Assembly: GCA_005882115.1 (NCBI GenBank)
Contig: VBEG01000047.1
Location: 1 to 43,355 of the forward strand
Source: Chloroflexota bacterium
GTDB taxonomy: Bacteria; Chloroflexota; Dormibacteria; Dormibacterales; Dormibacteraceae
Reading direction: 5' to 3'
DNA: 43,355 bases
Position numbers and translations under genes: made by a program. Shown here piece after piece: positions 32,370 to 40,899 of this stretch. The first letter of the stretch is position 1. Each line of letters opens with the position of its first letter. The notes beneath the pieces are model-generated. The model had not been told where the DNA came from, made no database searches, and saw only the letters and a program-made list of their open reading frames with translations.

Positions 32370-34892
32370 ATGAAGGCGGTCGTCATGGCCGGCGGCGAGG
32401 GATCGCGTCTGCGACCGCTCACCAGCAACATGCCCAAGCCCCTGGTCCCCGTCGCCGGGCGCCCGATCATGGAGCACATCCTTCTCCACCTGCGCCGCCA
32501 CCAGCTGCGCGACGTGGTGGCGACGGTGCAGTACCTGGGCGCGTCGATCCGCAACTACTTCGGCGACGGCTCCGAGCAGGGAGTCGCGCTCAGCTACTCG
32601 GTCGAAGACTCGCCGCTGGGAACAGCTGGCTCGGTGATGCTTGCTCGGCAACAGCTGAACGAGCCGTTTGTCGTCATCTCGGGCGACTCGCTGACGGACA
32701 TCGACCTCGGCGCCGCCGCCCGCTTTCACCGCGAACGCAAGGCCCTCGCGACCATCGTATTGAAGCCGGTGCCGAACCCGCTCGAGTACGGGGTCGTCGT
32801 TGTCGACGAGGGCGGCGCGGTGCAGCGCTTCATCGAAAAGCCAAGCTGGGGCGAGGTCATCAGCGATCTGGCCAACACGGGCATCTACATCCTCGACCCG
32901 TCGGTGTTCGAGTTCTTCCGGCCCGGCGAGGTCACCGACTGGTCGGGCGACGTATTTCCGAAGCTGCTGAAAGAAGGCGAGCACGTCTTTGGCTGGATCG
33001 CCGACGGCTACTGGGAGGATGTGGGCAGCCACTCCGCGTACATGAAGGCCAACTTCGACTGCCTCGAGGGCCGCGTCAAGGTGCAGCTTCCAGGCGAACG
33101 GGTTGGTGAGTCGACGTGGATCCATCCGGACGCCGAGGTCTTCCCCGGCGCGAGAGTCGACGGCCCGGCGCTGATCGGCGCCGGCGCCAAAGTGCGAAAC
33201 GGGGCTTGGGTGAACGGGCCGGCGATCATCGGCGCGTACACCACGGTCGATTCCGGCGTGAAGATCTCGAACTCGATCGTCTGGGACCACAGCTACATCG
33301 GCCTGAACTCACGCCTGCGGGGCGCGGTCGTGTGCCGGTCGGTCACGGTCAAGAACGGCTGCCTCCTCGAAGAAGGAACCGTCATCGGCAGCGACGTGAC
33401 GATTGGCTCGGGCTCGACGGTCAATGCCAACGTGCGGATCTGGCCGAACAAGGAAGTCGAGCCCGGCGCCGTGGTCCGCGAGTCGATCATCTGGGCCGGG
33501 TCCTGGAAGAGAGGCCTCTTCAGCTCCTACGGCTTGAACGGTTTGATCAACATCGAGATCACGCCCGAATTTGCCTCGCGACTGGGCGCGGCGATCGGGG
33601 CGCTCACGCCGAAGGGGACGGAGATCGCGTTCTCGCGCGATTACACGCGCTCCGCACGCATGATCGGGCGGGCGTTGATGTCAGGGATCATCTCGTCAGG
33701 CAGCAACGTGATCGATCTGTCCGTGCTACCCGCGCCAGTGTCGCGCTACTGGTCGCGTCGCAACCACGTGTCCGCGGTGCACGTGCAGACGTCGCCAGTC
33801 GACCCGCGCGCGGCGGACGTCCGCATCTTCGATGACCACGGCCTTGACGTCGACAAGCGGAGTGAGCGAAAGCTCGAGGGCCTTTTCTTTCGTGAGGACA
33901 TCCGCCGCGTCTCGCACTACGAGATGGGGCGGATCACCCGGCGCGACCAGCAGACCGAGCGCTACATGGAGGATATGCTCGCCGCGCTCGATCTCGAGGC
34001 AGTGCGAGGCGCTGCATTCAAGGTCGTCATCGACTACAACAACGGCGCGTCGGCGATGGTGCTGCCGCAGGTGTTACGCGAGCTGAACTGCGCGGTGATC
34101 CCCCTGAACGCGGCTCCCGCGGAAATTCTGGTCGAGTCGGATGACGCGACGTTTCAGGCCCACCTCCAGGAGATGGGTGTCATCACCGCAGCTGTCAAAG
34201 CCAAGCTCGGCGTCTTCATCGACGCTCCGGGCGAGAGGTGCTTCATCGTCGACGAGACGGGGACGCTCCTCAGTCATGACGAGGCGTTCGAGGTCCTGAC
34301 GCAGCTGGCGCTGACGACCAAGCCGGGGATGGTGCTGGGGCCCGCATCTTCCTCGCTTGCGTTTTCGATGATCGCCGAACGGTTCAACAGCCGGTTCGTG
34401 CCGACCAAGATCACGCCCGGTGCAGTGCTGCGGGCCGCTCAACACGCCGAGGCGGTGCTGGCGTCGGACGGGGGCGGAGGGTTTTGCTGGCCGGACTTTG
34501 CGATCTCGTTCGACGCCATCTTCACCGTGGCGCGGGTGCTCGAGATGCTCGCCAAGACGGGGACATCGCTCGGAGCGCTCCGCTCGCGCATCCCGCAGGT
34601 CACCCACCGGACCGCGGTCGAGTTTTGCCCGTGGGAGGTCAAGGGGCGAGTGATGCGGACGATGATGGAGCGCCATCTGCGGGACCGTGTCGACCTGACC
34701 GACGGGGTGAAGGTGTTCGTGGACGACGGGTGGGTCCTGGTGGCGCCTGACGCCGACCGGCCCGAGTACTACATCATCGGATCGACGACCGACCCGGGCC
34801 ACGCCGGTCGGCTGGTCGAGGAGTACTCGCAGCTGGTGCGGTCGGTGGTCGCCGAGGCGGCGCCCCAGGCGGAGGCGGTCGTCGAGACCTAG
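32370..34892 (+). CDS. sugar-1-phosphate nucleotidyltransferase fused to degenerate phosphomannomutase domain
   Basis: The product is 840 residues. Residues 1-235 are the nucleotidyltransferase (MAGGEGSRLRPLT, KPLVPVAGRPI, LGTAGSV, FIEKPSWGE). Residues about 250-370 are a left-handed beta-helix (IGAGAKVRNGAWVNGPAIIG). Residues about 375-830 are a phosphohexomutase fold. Proteins of this layout are called mannose-1-phosphate guanylyltransferases, but glucose-1-phosphate is possible given the glycogen context. In the mutase part, TASHNP is replaced by QTSPVDP (around 473-479), the DxDxDR magnesium loop by DAPGER (618-623), and the ExSGH-type sugar loop by GGGGFCWPDF, so mutase activity is unlikely. 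ATG 32370 follows GGGTTGGGGAA. Confidence 0.87.
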   Translation: MKAVVMAGGEGSRLRPLTSNMPKPLVPVAGRPIMEHILLHLRRHQLRDVVATVQYLGASIRNYFGDGSEQGVALSYSVEDSPLGTAGSVMLARQQLNEPFVVISGDSLTDIDLGAAARFHRERKALATIVLKPVPNPLEYGVVVVDEGGAVQRFIEKPSWGEVISDLANTGIYILDPSVFEFFRPGEVTDWSGDVFPKLLKEGEHVFGWIADGYWEDVGSHSAYMKANFDCLEGRVKVQLPGERVGESTWIHPDAEVFPGARVDGPALIGAGAKVRNGAWVNGPAIIGAYTTVDSGVKISNSIVWDHSYIGLNSRLRGAVVCRSVTVKNGCLLEEGTVIGSDVTIGSGSTVNANVRIWPNKEVEPGAVVRESIIWAGSWKRGLFSSYGLNGLINIEITPEFASRLGAAIGALTPKGTEIAFSRDYTRSARMIGRALMSGIISSGSNVIDLSVLPAPVSRYWSRRNHVSAVHVQTSPVDPRAADVRIFDDHGLDVDKRSERKLEGLFFREDIRRVSHYEMGRITRRDQQTERYMEDMLAALDLEAVRGAAFKVVIDYNNGASAMVLPQVLRELNCAVIPLNAAPAEILVESDDATFQAHLQEMGVITAAVKAKLGVFIDAPGERCFIVDETGTLLSHDEAFEVLTQLALTTKPGMVLGPASSSLAFSMIAERFNSRFVPTKITPGAVLRAAQHAEAVLASDGGGGFCWPDFAISFDAIFTVARVLEMLAKTGTSLGALRSRIPQVTHRTAVEFCPWEVKGRVMRTMMERHLRDRVDLTDGVKVFVDDGWVLVAPDADRPEYYIIGSTTDPGHAGRLVEEYSQLVRSVVAEAAPQAEAVVET

Positions 34893-34909
34893 AATCGATT
34901 TTCTGCCGA

Positions 34910-34985
34910 GCGGGCGTAGCTCACCTGGTAGAGCGCAACCTTCCCAAGGTTGAGGTAGCCGGTTCGAGACCGGTCGCCCGCTCCA
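34910..34985 (+). tRNA. tRNA-Gly (anticodon CCC)
   Basis: Acceptor GCGGGCG pairs with CGCCCGC; D arm GCTC/GAGC; anticodon stem CAACC/GGTTG with loop TTCCCAA, anticodon CCC; T arm GCCGG-TTCGAGA-CCGGT. Discriminator T and an encoded CCA. Length is 76 nt. Confidence 0.96.
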
Positions 34986-35047
34986 ACTCGGCCTCGCTGC
35001 GCGGGGAGCCCGTAGGACGCTGCAACACGCGGTTATCGTTTGCCTCG

Positions 35048-35509
35048 ATGCTGATTCTGCCGGTTGCCCTCGCGGTCGGCGCCCTCGGTTTGCTTGCCCG
35101 CGGCCGCCGGCGCGTCGTCCTGACCCTTGCGGTAGCTGCCCCGATCCTCTCCGTGCTCGCCCTCGCCGCTCAGTACCTCCCCAGCGGGCTCGAATCCTGC
35201 ACTGCTTCGACGTCCGGGCCCATGGTCTGCCGTTCGCTGCCGGCCGTCTACGCGTGGGCCGGGCCCGTGCCCTACCTGATCGCCATCGGGCTGATCGTGC
35301 TTTCGCTGGCGCCGCTGGCCAGCGTGCGCGTCGGGAAGTGGTGGCCGGCCGCGGCATCAGCCTTGCTGCAGGCCATTCCTCAGGTGATCAGCTTCGGCGG
35401 CTTCATCGATTGGGCCCCCGCGCTGGCAGTGACGATCGCGGTTGCCTTCGCCCTGCTCGGACCTCGCACCGCCGGCCAGCCAGCACCGGCCGCTTCGCCC
35501 AACCGCTGA
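35048..35509 (+). CDS. small four-TM membrane protein
   Basis: The product is 153 residues from ATG 35048. Four hydrophobic segments are visible, near residues 2-17, 24-42, 72-90 and 105-137, with an extracytoplasmic loop between the second and third containing two cysteines (ESCTAS and VCRSL), which may form a disulfide. The C-terminus is Pro/Ala-rich. No family is recognised. It starts 62 bp after tRNA-Gly. The stop codon lies in a 17-bp tandem duplication and overlaps an ATG that opens a five-codon mini-ORF. Confidence 0.6.
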   Translation: MLILPVALAVGALGLLARGRRRVVLTLAVAAPILSVLALAAQYLPSGLESCTASTSGPMVCRSLPAVYAWAGPVPYLIAIGLIVLSLAPLASVRVGKWWPAAASALLQAIPQVISFGGFIDWAPALAVTIAVAFALLGPRTAGQPAPAASPNR

Positions 35510-35534
35510 TGGCCAATAACCGCTGATGGCCAAC
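35501..35534 (+). repeat. 17-bp tandem duplication at a translation start
   Basis: AACCGCTGATGGCCAAT (35501-35517) is followed directly by AACCGCTGATGGCCAAC (35518-35534), with one difference. Each copy has the overlapping stop/start TGATG. The first ATG (35509) opens a five-residue frame, MANNR, whose TGA overlaps the methyltransferase ATG 35526. Confidence 0.85.
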
Positions 35535-36122
35535 AACATCTCGAATCTCATGTTTCGGGCCATGTATCGGTTCGGCTTCAAGCCCTGGGACTCCGGCATC
35601 CCGCCGCCCGAGCTGAAGGAGCTGATCGAGGGACCACAAGCCCGAACTCCCGGCAAAGCCCTCGACCTCGGCTGCGGCACGGGCACGAACACGATGTACA
35701 TGGCGCAGCACGGTTGGGACGTGACCGGTATCGATTTCGTCTCGACGGCCATTGCAGCGGCCCGCAAGAAAATGCAAGCCGCGAACGTGGCGCCGCGGCT
35801 CATCCAGGGCGACGTCACCCGCTTGAAGGAGCTCAGCCTCGGCGCCGACTACAGCCTGGTCTTCGACCTGGGATGCCTGCATTCAATCCCTGAGGTACGT
35901 CGTGACGCGTACGCGGCTGGTGTCAACGAGGTGACAGTGCCAGGCGCCGACTTTCTCGTTTGGGGTTTCTACGCCAAGCCCAATTTCTTCGTGAACGCCA
36001 AGCTCGCACAGGAAGAGCTCGAACAGCTTTTCGGCAAGTCGTGGGACATGGTGCGAGCGTGGGGAGGTGAGCAACCCGACCGCTTTCCGGGTCGCTGGTA
36101 CCACCTGCGTCGCAAAAGCTGA
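35526..36122 (+). CDS. class I SAM-dependent methyltransferase
   Basis: The product is 198 residues from ATG 35526. Motif I is ALDLGCGTGTNTMYMAQHGW, followed by VTGIDFVSTAIAAARKK (acidic residue after strand 2), LIQGDVTRL and LVFDLGCLHSIPE. The organisation resembles TPMT/tellurite-resistance-like small methyltransferases. The acceptor is unknown. Translation may be coupled to the upstream gene by TGATG. Its stop overlaps the ATG of the DinB-like gene (TGATG again). Confidence 0.8.
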   Translation: MANNISNLMFRAMYRFGFKPWDSGIPPPELKELIEGPQARTPGKALDLGCGTGTNTMYMAQHGWDVTGIDFVSTAIAAARKKMQAANVAPRLIQGDVTRLKELSLGADYSLVFDLGCLHSIPEVRRDAYAAGVNEVTVPGADFLVWGFYAKPNFFVNAKLAQEELEQLFGKSWDMVRAWGGEQPDRFPGRWYHLRRKS

Positions 36123-36613
36123 TGGCGGGAACTGTTTTCGACTTCTACACCGGGTGGGAGCAGCACAACGCGCTGCTCATCAAGTCGATCGCCCCACTCC
36201 AAGTGGAGCAGCTGATGTGGTCGCCGGCGGAAGGCCTGTGGTCGATCCGCATGCTGGCCTGCCACATCGTCGCGGCCAGAGCGTGGTGGTTCCACGGATG
36301 GATGGGCGAAGGCGACGATGACCTCCGCGGCCTGATCAGGATGGATGACGACTCCGACTTGACCAGGCCGGACGCGTCGACGATCTGCGCCGCGCTCGAG
36401 AAATCCTGGTCCGACGTGCATGCGTGCCTGTCCAGGTGGACGGAAGCCGACCTGTCTGCGAGCTTTCAGCGTCCTCGGCCCAACGCCCAGGGCGAACGCC
36501 CGTGGCGAGACCGCCGCTACATCATCTGGCACGTCGCCGAGCACGACGTACACCACGGTGGTGAGATCTCGCTGACGCTGGGCGTGCACGGGCTCCGCGG
36601 GCTGGACATGTAG
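36122..36613 (+). CDS. DinB-like (DUF664-type) metal-binding protein
   Basis: The product is 163 residues. The four-helix bundle of DinB/YfiT-like proteins is suggested by an early His in ACHIVAARAW and a later WHVAEHDVHHGGEIS with the HxxxH pair, giving the three-His metal site of the superfamily. Members include mycothiol- or bacillithiol-dependent transferases; the substrate is unknown here. It starts at ATG 36122 overlapping the methyltransferase stop and ends before a strong terminator. Confidence 0.78.
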   Translation: MAGTVFDFYTGWEQHNALLIKSIAPLQVEQLMWSPAEGLWSIRMLACHIVAARAWWFHGWMGEGDDDLRGLIRMDDDSDLTRPDASTICAALEKSWSDVHACLSRWTEADLSASFQRPRPNAQGERPWRDRRYIIWHVAEHDVHHGGEISLTLGVHGLRGLDM

Positions 36614-36620
36614 CAAGAAA

Positions 36621-36652
36621 GAGAGGATCGGGCGCGGCGGCCCGATCCTCTC
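36621..36652. terminator. bidirectional terminator hairpin
   Basis: GAGAGGATCGGGC (36621-36633) and GCCCGATCCTCTC (36640-36652) form a perfect 13-bp stem with a six-base loop, between the DinB-like gene and the convergent anti-sigma-like gene. A-rich sequence on the left (AGCAAGAAA) gives a U-rich tail for minus-strand transcripts. Confidence 0.85.
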
Positions 36653-36669
36653 CTCGAACGCCTTGTTAT

Positions 36670-37197
36670 CTACGGGTGCGAGGTCGGCGGTCCAGTCGGG
36701 TGGTCCGTCGAGTTGGGATGGCTCGTCGGCTTCCCGCCGGGGTGATCGGTGGCGGACGGGTGATTGGTGGCCGACGGGTGGTTGGTGGGCGCCCCGCTGG
36801 ATCGATGCTCGGAGCTCACCTGCTTTCCATGCTGGTTGGCGAAGGTGCTGACGCACTCGCCGATGCCGTGCGATCCGGGCGCTAGCGCGTCCTTGCACGT
36901 TTGAACCTGCTTGACGACCTGCTGCCCCCAGTTGCTGGGATTGGCGCTGCCGGTCACCACCGTCTCCGTGGTCGCCCCGGCTGCCCCGACAGCGAGTACC
37001 GCGACCGCCAGCCCTGCCGCCCCTTTGGCGGAGATCAAGCTGGCCGCTGTGGCGAGACCTGACATCTGTAGACCTCCCTGGAGATATGCAGCGTGGTAGG
37101 TGGCCTGGGCCGCGTCCGGGCTGGGACCTCCGCGTCCGGCGGTCTCTTGCTGCAGCGTTTGCTCCAGCCACTGGTCGAAGCCTCCGCCATTTACCAC
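36670..37197 (-). CDS. single-TM protein, probable partner (anti-sigma) of the ECF sigma factor
   Basis: The product is 175 residues from GTG 37197, preceded by GGAGG at six bases. Residues 1-50 are soluble; one TM follows near residues 58-78 (GAAGLAVAVLAVGAAGATT). The outer part has two Cys (QTCKD, GECVS) and a tail of repeats such as NHPSATNHPSATDHP and GPPTSHP, rich in His and Pro. It starts one base after the sigma gene ends, so the two are co-translated. An anti-sigma role is inferred from position and topology only; no zinc-binding anti-sigma HxxxCxxC motif is visible. Confidence 0.65.
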   Translation of the reverse strand: MVNGGGFDQWLEQTLQQETAGRGGPSPDAAQATYHAAYLQGGLQMSGLATAASLISAKGAAGLAVAVLAVGAAGATTETVVTGSANPSNWGQQVVKQVQTCKDALAPGSHGIGECVSTFANQHGKQVSSEHRSSGAPTNHPSATNHPSATDHPGGKPTSHPNSTDHPTGPPTSHP

Positions 37198-37198
37198 G

Positions 37199-37762
37199 TC
37201 ATTCCTCCAGAGGGACTGGTTCGGGCATCGAAGTACCCATTTCGGTATTCATCCGCTCCCCGAGCCGGCTGCGGAGACGACCTTTGGCCGCCGCGAGTCG
37301 GGAGGCGACAGTCCGTTCGGGCACGTTCAGGACCGCTGCGATCTCCCGATTGGTGAACCCGTGCAGATGGCGCAACACGATCGCGCTCGCCTGCTTTGGC
37401 GGCAGTGCGCGAAGCTCGCGAACAAGATCGGACTGCATAGAGTCGGTCGGATCCGGATCAGCGGGACGCCCTAGGCGTCGCAGGATTGCCCCTATCTCGA
37501 ACAGACGCTCCCGCCGGCGCTGTGTGAAAGCCACGTTGAGAGCGATCCGAACGAGCCACGCTTCGGCGGGCGCGTCCTTCTTCCACGTTCGCCAGGCCCG
37601 GAACGCCCGTAGGTAAGCCTCCTGGGTCGCATCCTCAGCGGCCGCGGGGCTTTTGAGAATGATCACCAGCGTCGCGAATATGCGTTGGTAGGTTGACCGG
37701 TACAACCGGTCGAAATCGTCCTTGCTCCCTGGGCGGTAGGACTGGGCTGGCTGGTCGATCAC
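37199..37762 (-). CDS. ECF-family RNA polymerase sigma factor
   Basis: The product is 187 residues from GTG 37762. Region 2 is visible as DFDRLYRSTYQRIFATL to AEDATQEAYLRAFRAWRTW, and region 4 as LRALPPKQASAIVLRHLHGF followed by TNREIAAVLNVPERTVASRLAAAKGRLR, a helix-turn-helix. This is the standard two-domain ECF layout directing transcription of a stress regulon. It is transcribed with the membrane partner downstream. It is divergent from the Tat-exported oxidase; the shared 204-bp spacer may contain its autoregulated promoter, which I cannot identify. Confidence 0.92.
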   Translation of the reverse strand: MIDQPAQSYRPGSKDDFDRLYRSTYQRIFATLVIILKSPAAAEDATQEAYLRAFRAWRTWKKDAPAEAWLVRIALNVAFTQRRRERLFEIGAILRRLGRPADPDPTDSMQSDLVRELRALPPKQASAIVLRHLHGFTNREIAAVLNVPERTVASRLAAAKGRLRSRLGERMNTEMGTSMPEPVPLEE

Positions 37763-37874
37763 GTAAGTTTGAGGCGCCGATCGATTTCTTAAACCCTCTT
37801 CAAGTAGTGTCCTGAAGGTTTGCTAGGTGCACGTTAGGGGAACGTCGACCCATGACCAGCACCAGGTGGTCGCC

Positions 37875-37949
37875 GCGGTCACGATTTCGTGAGCCGCTAG
37901 ACGGCATTTTGGAACTGGGCCTCCCATAAACTGGGAGCCCCGCTTTTTT
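37875..37949 (+). promoter_or_regulatory. structured leader with terminator abutting the ribosome binding site
   Basis: First hairpin: GCGG-T-CACG-ATTT-CGTG-AG-CCGC (37875-37897). Second: CTCCCA-TAAAC-TGGGAG flanked by GGG/CCC (37917-37941), then TTTTTT (37944-37949), a classic intrinsic terminator. The AAGGAGGA ribosome binding site of the oxidase starts two bases later. Such placement fits transcription attenuation of the oxidase gene. The signal is unknown. Confidence 0.55.
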
Positions 37950-37966
37950 GGAAGGAGGATGTGTCG

Positions 37967-39634
37967 ATGGCCCGTAGCCCGCTGCTGAGCAGGTTCCAGA
38001 CGCTTTTCGCCGACTTCGAAGAAGCGGAGCGCTCCGGCCGCTCGGTCGCCGAGATCCGCGAGGAGCGCAGGTCGATGCGCTTCACGCGCCGAGATTTTCT
38101 GAAGGTCGCCGGGGCTGCTGTGGGCGCCGCGGCGCTAAGCGGGCCCGCCGCCGCACTTGCCGCCACCGCGACGCGAGGGAGCGTGACCCAGGGCGCGATC
38201 GCGATCATCGGCGGTGGCATAGCCGGCTTGAACGCCGCCCTGACGCTCCAGGACGCCGGCATCGCCTCCACCGTTTACGAAGCGTCAAGTCGGGTCGGCG
38301 GCCGGATGCACTCCGACACCACCTCCTGGCTCAATGGTCAGACCAGCGAGCACTGCGGTGAGCTCATCGACAGCGGCCACAAGACGATCCTCGGTTTGGC
38401 GAGCCGGTTCAAGCTCCCCACCGTCGACCTGCTGGGCGCGGAGCCGATCCACTCCACAGACACCAACTATTTCTTCGGGCACTACTACACCGACGCCCAG
38501 GCCCAGGCCGACTTCAACGCGGTCTGGAACAACGTGAAGAAGGACGTCAACGCCGCCGGCTACCCGACCACCTACACCCAGTCGACGCAGGCTGGTCGAG
38601 ACCTCGACCACATGAGCATTTACGACTGGATCGAGAGTCGCGTCCCGGGTAGACACGCGAGCCCCATGGGACGCCTGCTGGACGTCGCCTACAACATCGA
38701 GTACGGCAACGTGACCAAGGAGCAGAGCTCGCTCAACCTCATCTACCTGCTCGGCTTCTCATCAAACCCTGGCAACTTCCAGATCTTCGGAGCGTCCGAC
38801 GAGCGGTATCACATCGCCGGCGGCAATGAGCGGCTCCCGCAGGCGATCGCGGCGGCGCTGACGCTCGGAACCGTGCAGTTGAACACTGCGCTAACCGGGA
38901 TCCTGCGCAACTCAGACGGCACATACAACCTGAGCTTGAAGAGCGGGAACACGGCCACATCAAAGGTCGTCGACCGGGTGATCATGGCGATACCGTTCTC
39001 CATCCTGCGCACCATCCTCACGTCGGATCTGGACTATCAAACGGCTGGGTTTACGCCTCTGAAGCAAACCGCCATCTCGCAGCTGGGCTACGGCAAGAAC
39101 GCCAAGCTCCACCTGCAGTTCGACACGCGGTACTGGAACTCGCCAGGGCCGTGGGGGATCGGGAACGGCAGCACTTACTCGGACACGGGCTACCAGAACA
39201 CGTGGGACGTCACGCGCGCGCAGGATGGGACCACCGGACTCCTCGTCGACTACACGGGCGGGGGAGTGCCGCTTGCTTCGTTCGGAGGCGATCCCACGAA
39301 TGCCGCGCAGGTGGCGAAGTTCGCCAAGGCATTCTTGAGCCAGATCGAGCCCGTGTTCCCAGGCATCACTCGGCAGTGGAACGGACGTGCGACGCTGGAC
39401 GTGCCACTGACCGACCCATTCTTGCTGGGCTCGTACTCCTACTGGAAGGTCGGGCAGTACACGCAGTTCGCCGGCTACGAGAAGGTCCGCCAGCCCCCGG
39501 TCACGGGCAAGTGCCACTTTGCCGGCGAGCACTGCTCGCAGGACTTCCAGGGGTACATGGAGGGCGGCGCGTCGGAGGGCTTGCGCGCGGCGAACGAGAT
39601 CATCGACGACTACAAAGTTGGACTGACCCCTTAA
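37967..39634 (+). CDS. Tat-exported flavin monoamine oxidase-like protein
   Basis: The product is 555 residues from ATG 37967, which is 7 bases after AAGGAGGA; GTG 37961 is too close to that site. Residues 40-60 are a Tat signal (TRRDFLKVAGAAVGAAAL, twin Arg at 41-42), preceded by an unusual 38-residue N-extension. The FAD motif AIIGGGIAGLNAALTL and VYEASSRVGGRMHS follow; the C-terminal FAD contact is CHFAGEHCSQDFQGYMEGG. Family members oxidise primary amines or amino acids, giving hydrogen peroxide. The substrate is not known. Folded with FAD in the cytoplasm, then exported. Confidence 0.85.
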   Translation: MARSPLLSRFQTLFADFEEAERSGRSVAEIREERRSMRFTRRDFLKVAGAAVGAAALSGPAAALAATATRGSVTQGAIAIIGGGIAGLNAALTLQDAGIASTVYEASSRVGGRMHSDTTSWLNGQTSEHCGELIDSGHKTILGLASRFKLPTVDLLGAEPIHSTDTNYFFGHYYTDAQAQADFNAVWNNVKKDVNAAGYPTTYTQSTQAGRDLDHMSIYDWIESRVPGRHASPMGRLLDVAYNIEYGNVTKEQSSLNLIYLLGFSSNPGNFQIFGASDERYHIAGGNERLPQAIAAALTLGTVQLNTALTGILRNSDGTYNLSLKSGNTATSKVVDRVIMAIPFSILRTILTSDLDYQTAGFTPLKQTAISQLGYGKNAKLHLQFDTRYWNSPGPWGIGNGSTYSDTGYQNTWDVTRAQDGTTGLLVDYTGGGVPLASFGGDPTNAAQVAKFAKAFLSQIEPVFPGITRQWNGRATLDVPLTDPFLLGSYSYWKVGQYTQFAGYEKVRQPPVTGKCHFAGEHCSQDFQGYMEGGASEGLRAANEIIDDYKVGLTP

Positions 39635-39682
39635 CCCCTCAGGCGGCGGCGGTGCGTTCCAGGGGGGTGCGCCGGGAGCCGG

Positions 39683-40876
39683 CTACGCCGGGCCCGGCGC
39701 AGCAGGGGGGACTTCCCCCCTTGACGGAATGCGAAGCGCCATCGCACCCCAGGCCATCGCCGCCGCCGCCCCGATACCGGGCACGAAAGCCAGCAGCGCC
39801 AGACCGGTCGCGTCCCACAACGCCCCGGCGATCAGAGGGATGACGAATGCGGTCGCGTACTGAAGCGTGAAGATCGCCGCGCTCATCCGGGCCACGCCGC
39901 CCGGCGGAGCGAGGCGCGGCGGAAGGCTCAGCACCACAACGAACGCAAGCGCGGTCGCGAACCCCAGCACGAACGCCCAGGCGACTATACCTACGCCGGG
40001 CGTGAGCACCAGGCCGACCTGCGCCGTCCCCATCAGAACCGCGGACCCGATGAACCCGATACGGCCGGTGAGCAGCTTCTGCCAGAGGGCAACTGCGGGA
40101 GCCGTCAACAGTTGCGATCCGTTGAGCACGGCCAGCGTCGGGGAGATGAGGTCATGGCGCCCCGTCTGCTCGAGAAAGTCAGGGATGTAGGCGTTGGCCC
40201 CGAAGTACGTGGCGGATGCCATCCCCATCACCAGGCCGATTCGAATTGTCTGGTTCTGCCGCCAGTCCGGCCACCAGCGGTTCGTGGTTCCTGAAGGAAG
40301 CGAGGCCCTTGACGGCGCGGCGACACCGATCGCGATCGCGCTGAGCAGGACCAGCGCCGACCAGGAAGCGAGTGCCCACCGCCAATCGCCATGGGCAAGA
40401 GGAAGCACGCCGACCGGTGTGGTCAGCGCCGTCGGCAGCGTCTCGCCGATCAGGATGCCGTTGCTGTAGACGGCGGTCGCGATCGCGATTCGCCGAGGGA
40501 ACCACTCCCGGACCAACGCGGGAAAGGCCGGCTGCGTGACGGCCACACCGATGCCCATCAGGAATGTCGAAGTGAAGAGGACGGGAACGCTTGGTCCATA
40601 CCCGCGCAACCCGCCGAAAACCGCCACCGCCCCGAGCCCCGCCAGCAACGCGCCGCGGGCGCCAAGCCGCGCGATGAGCAGCGAACCGGGGATCGACCCG
40701 ATGGCAAGGATCAGCACTGGCCCGGATACGACCGCTCCGATCGCCTTCTCGTCGAGGTGCAGGTCGCGGTGGATCAGTGGGATCAGAGGCGGGACCGCGA
40801 GCATCGTCAGGCGGATGTCGATCCCGCCCAGCCAGAGCAGCAGCAGCCTCACCCAGTCGGCGCGCGTCAGCCTCAA
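39683..40876 (-). CDS. MFS transporter, CynX/NimT-like
   Basis: The product is 397 residues with about 12 hydrophobic segments. The first segment follows RADWVRLLLLWLGGIDIRLTM; the loop between TM2 and TM3 has LLIARLGARGALL, an A-like motif. MGIGVAVTQPAFPALVREWFPRR is the strongly conserved TM4/loop of the CynX/NimT-type family, which moves cyanate, nitroimidazole or small organic anions. The substrate is unknown. It is divergent from the DsrE-family gene, with 23 bp between the two start codons. Confidence 0.82.
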   Translation of the reverse strand: MRLTRADWVRLLLLWLGGIDIRLTMLAVPPLIPLIHRDLHLDEKAIGAVVSGPVLILAIGSIPGSLLIARLGARGALLAGLGAVAVFGGLRGYGPSVPVLFTSTFLMGIGVAVTQPAFPALVREWFPRRIAIATAVYSNGILIGETLPTALTTPVGVLPLAHGDWRWALASWSALVLLSAIAIGVAAPSRASLPSGTTNRWWPDWRQNQTIRIGLVMGMASATYFGANAYIPDFLEQTGRHDLISPTLAVLNGSQLLTAPAVALWQKLLTGRIGFIGSAVLMGTAQVGLVLTPGVGIVAWAFVLGFATALAFVVVLSLPPRLAPPGGVARMSAAIFTLQYATAFVIPLIAGALWDATGLALLAFVPGIGAAAAMAWGAMALRIPSRGEVPPAAPGPA

Positions 40877-40899
40877 GCGTTCAAGCCATACTGTTTGCC

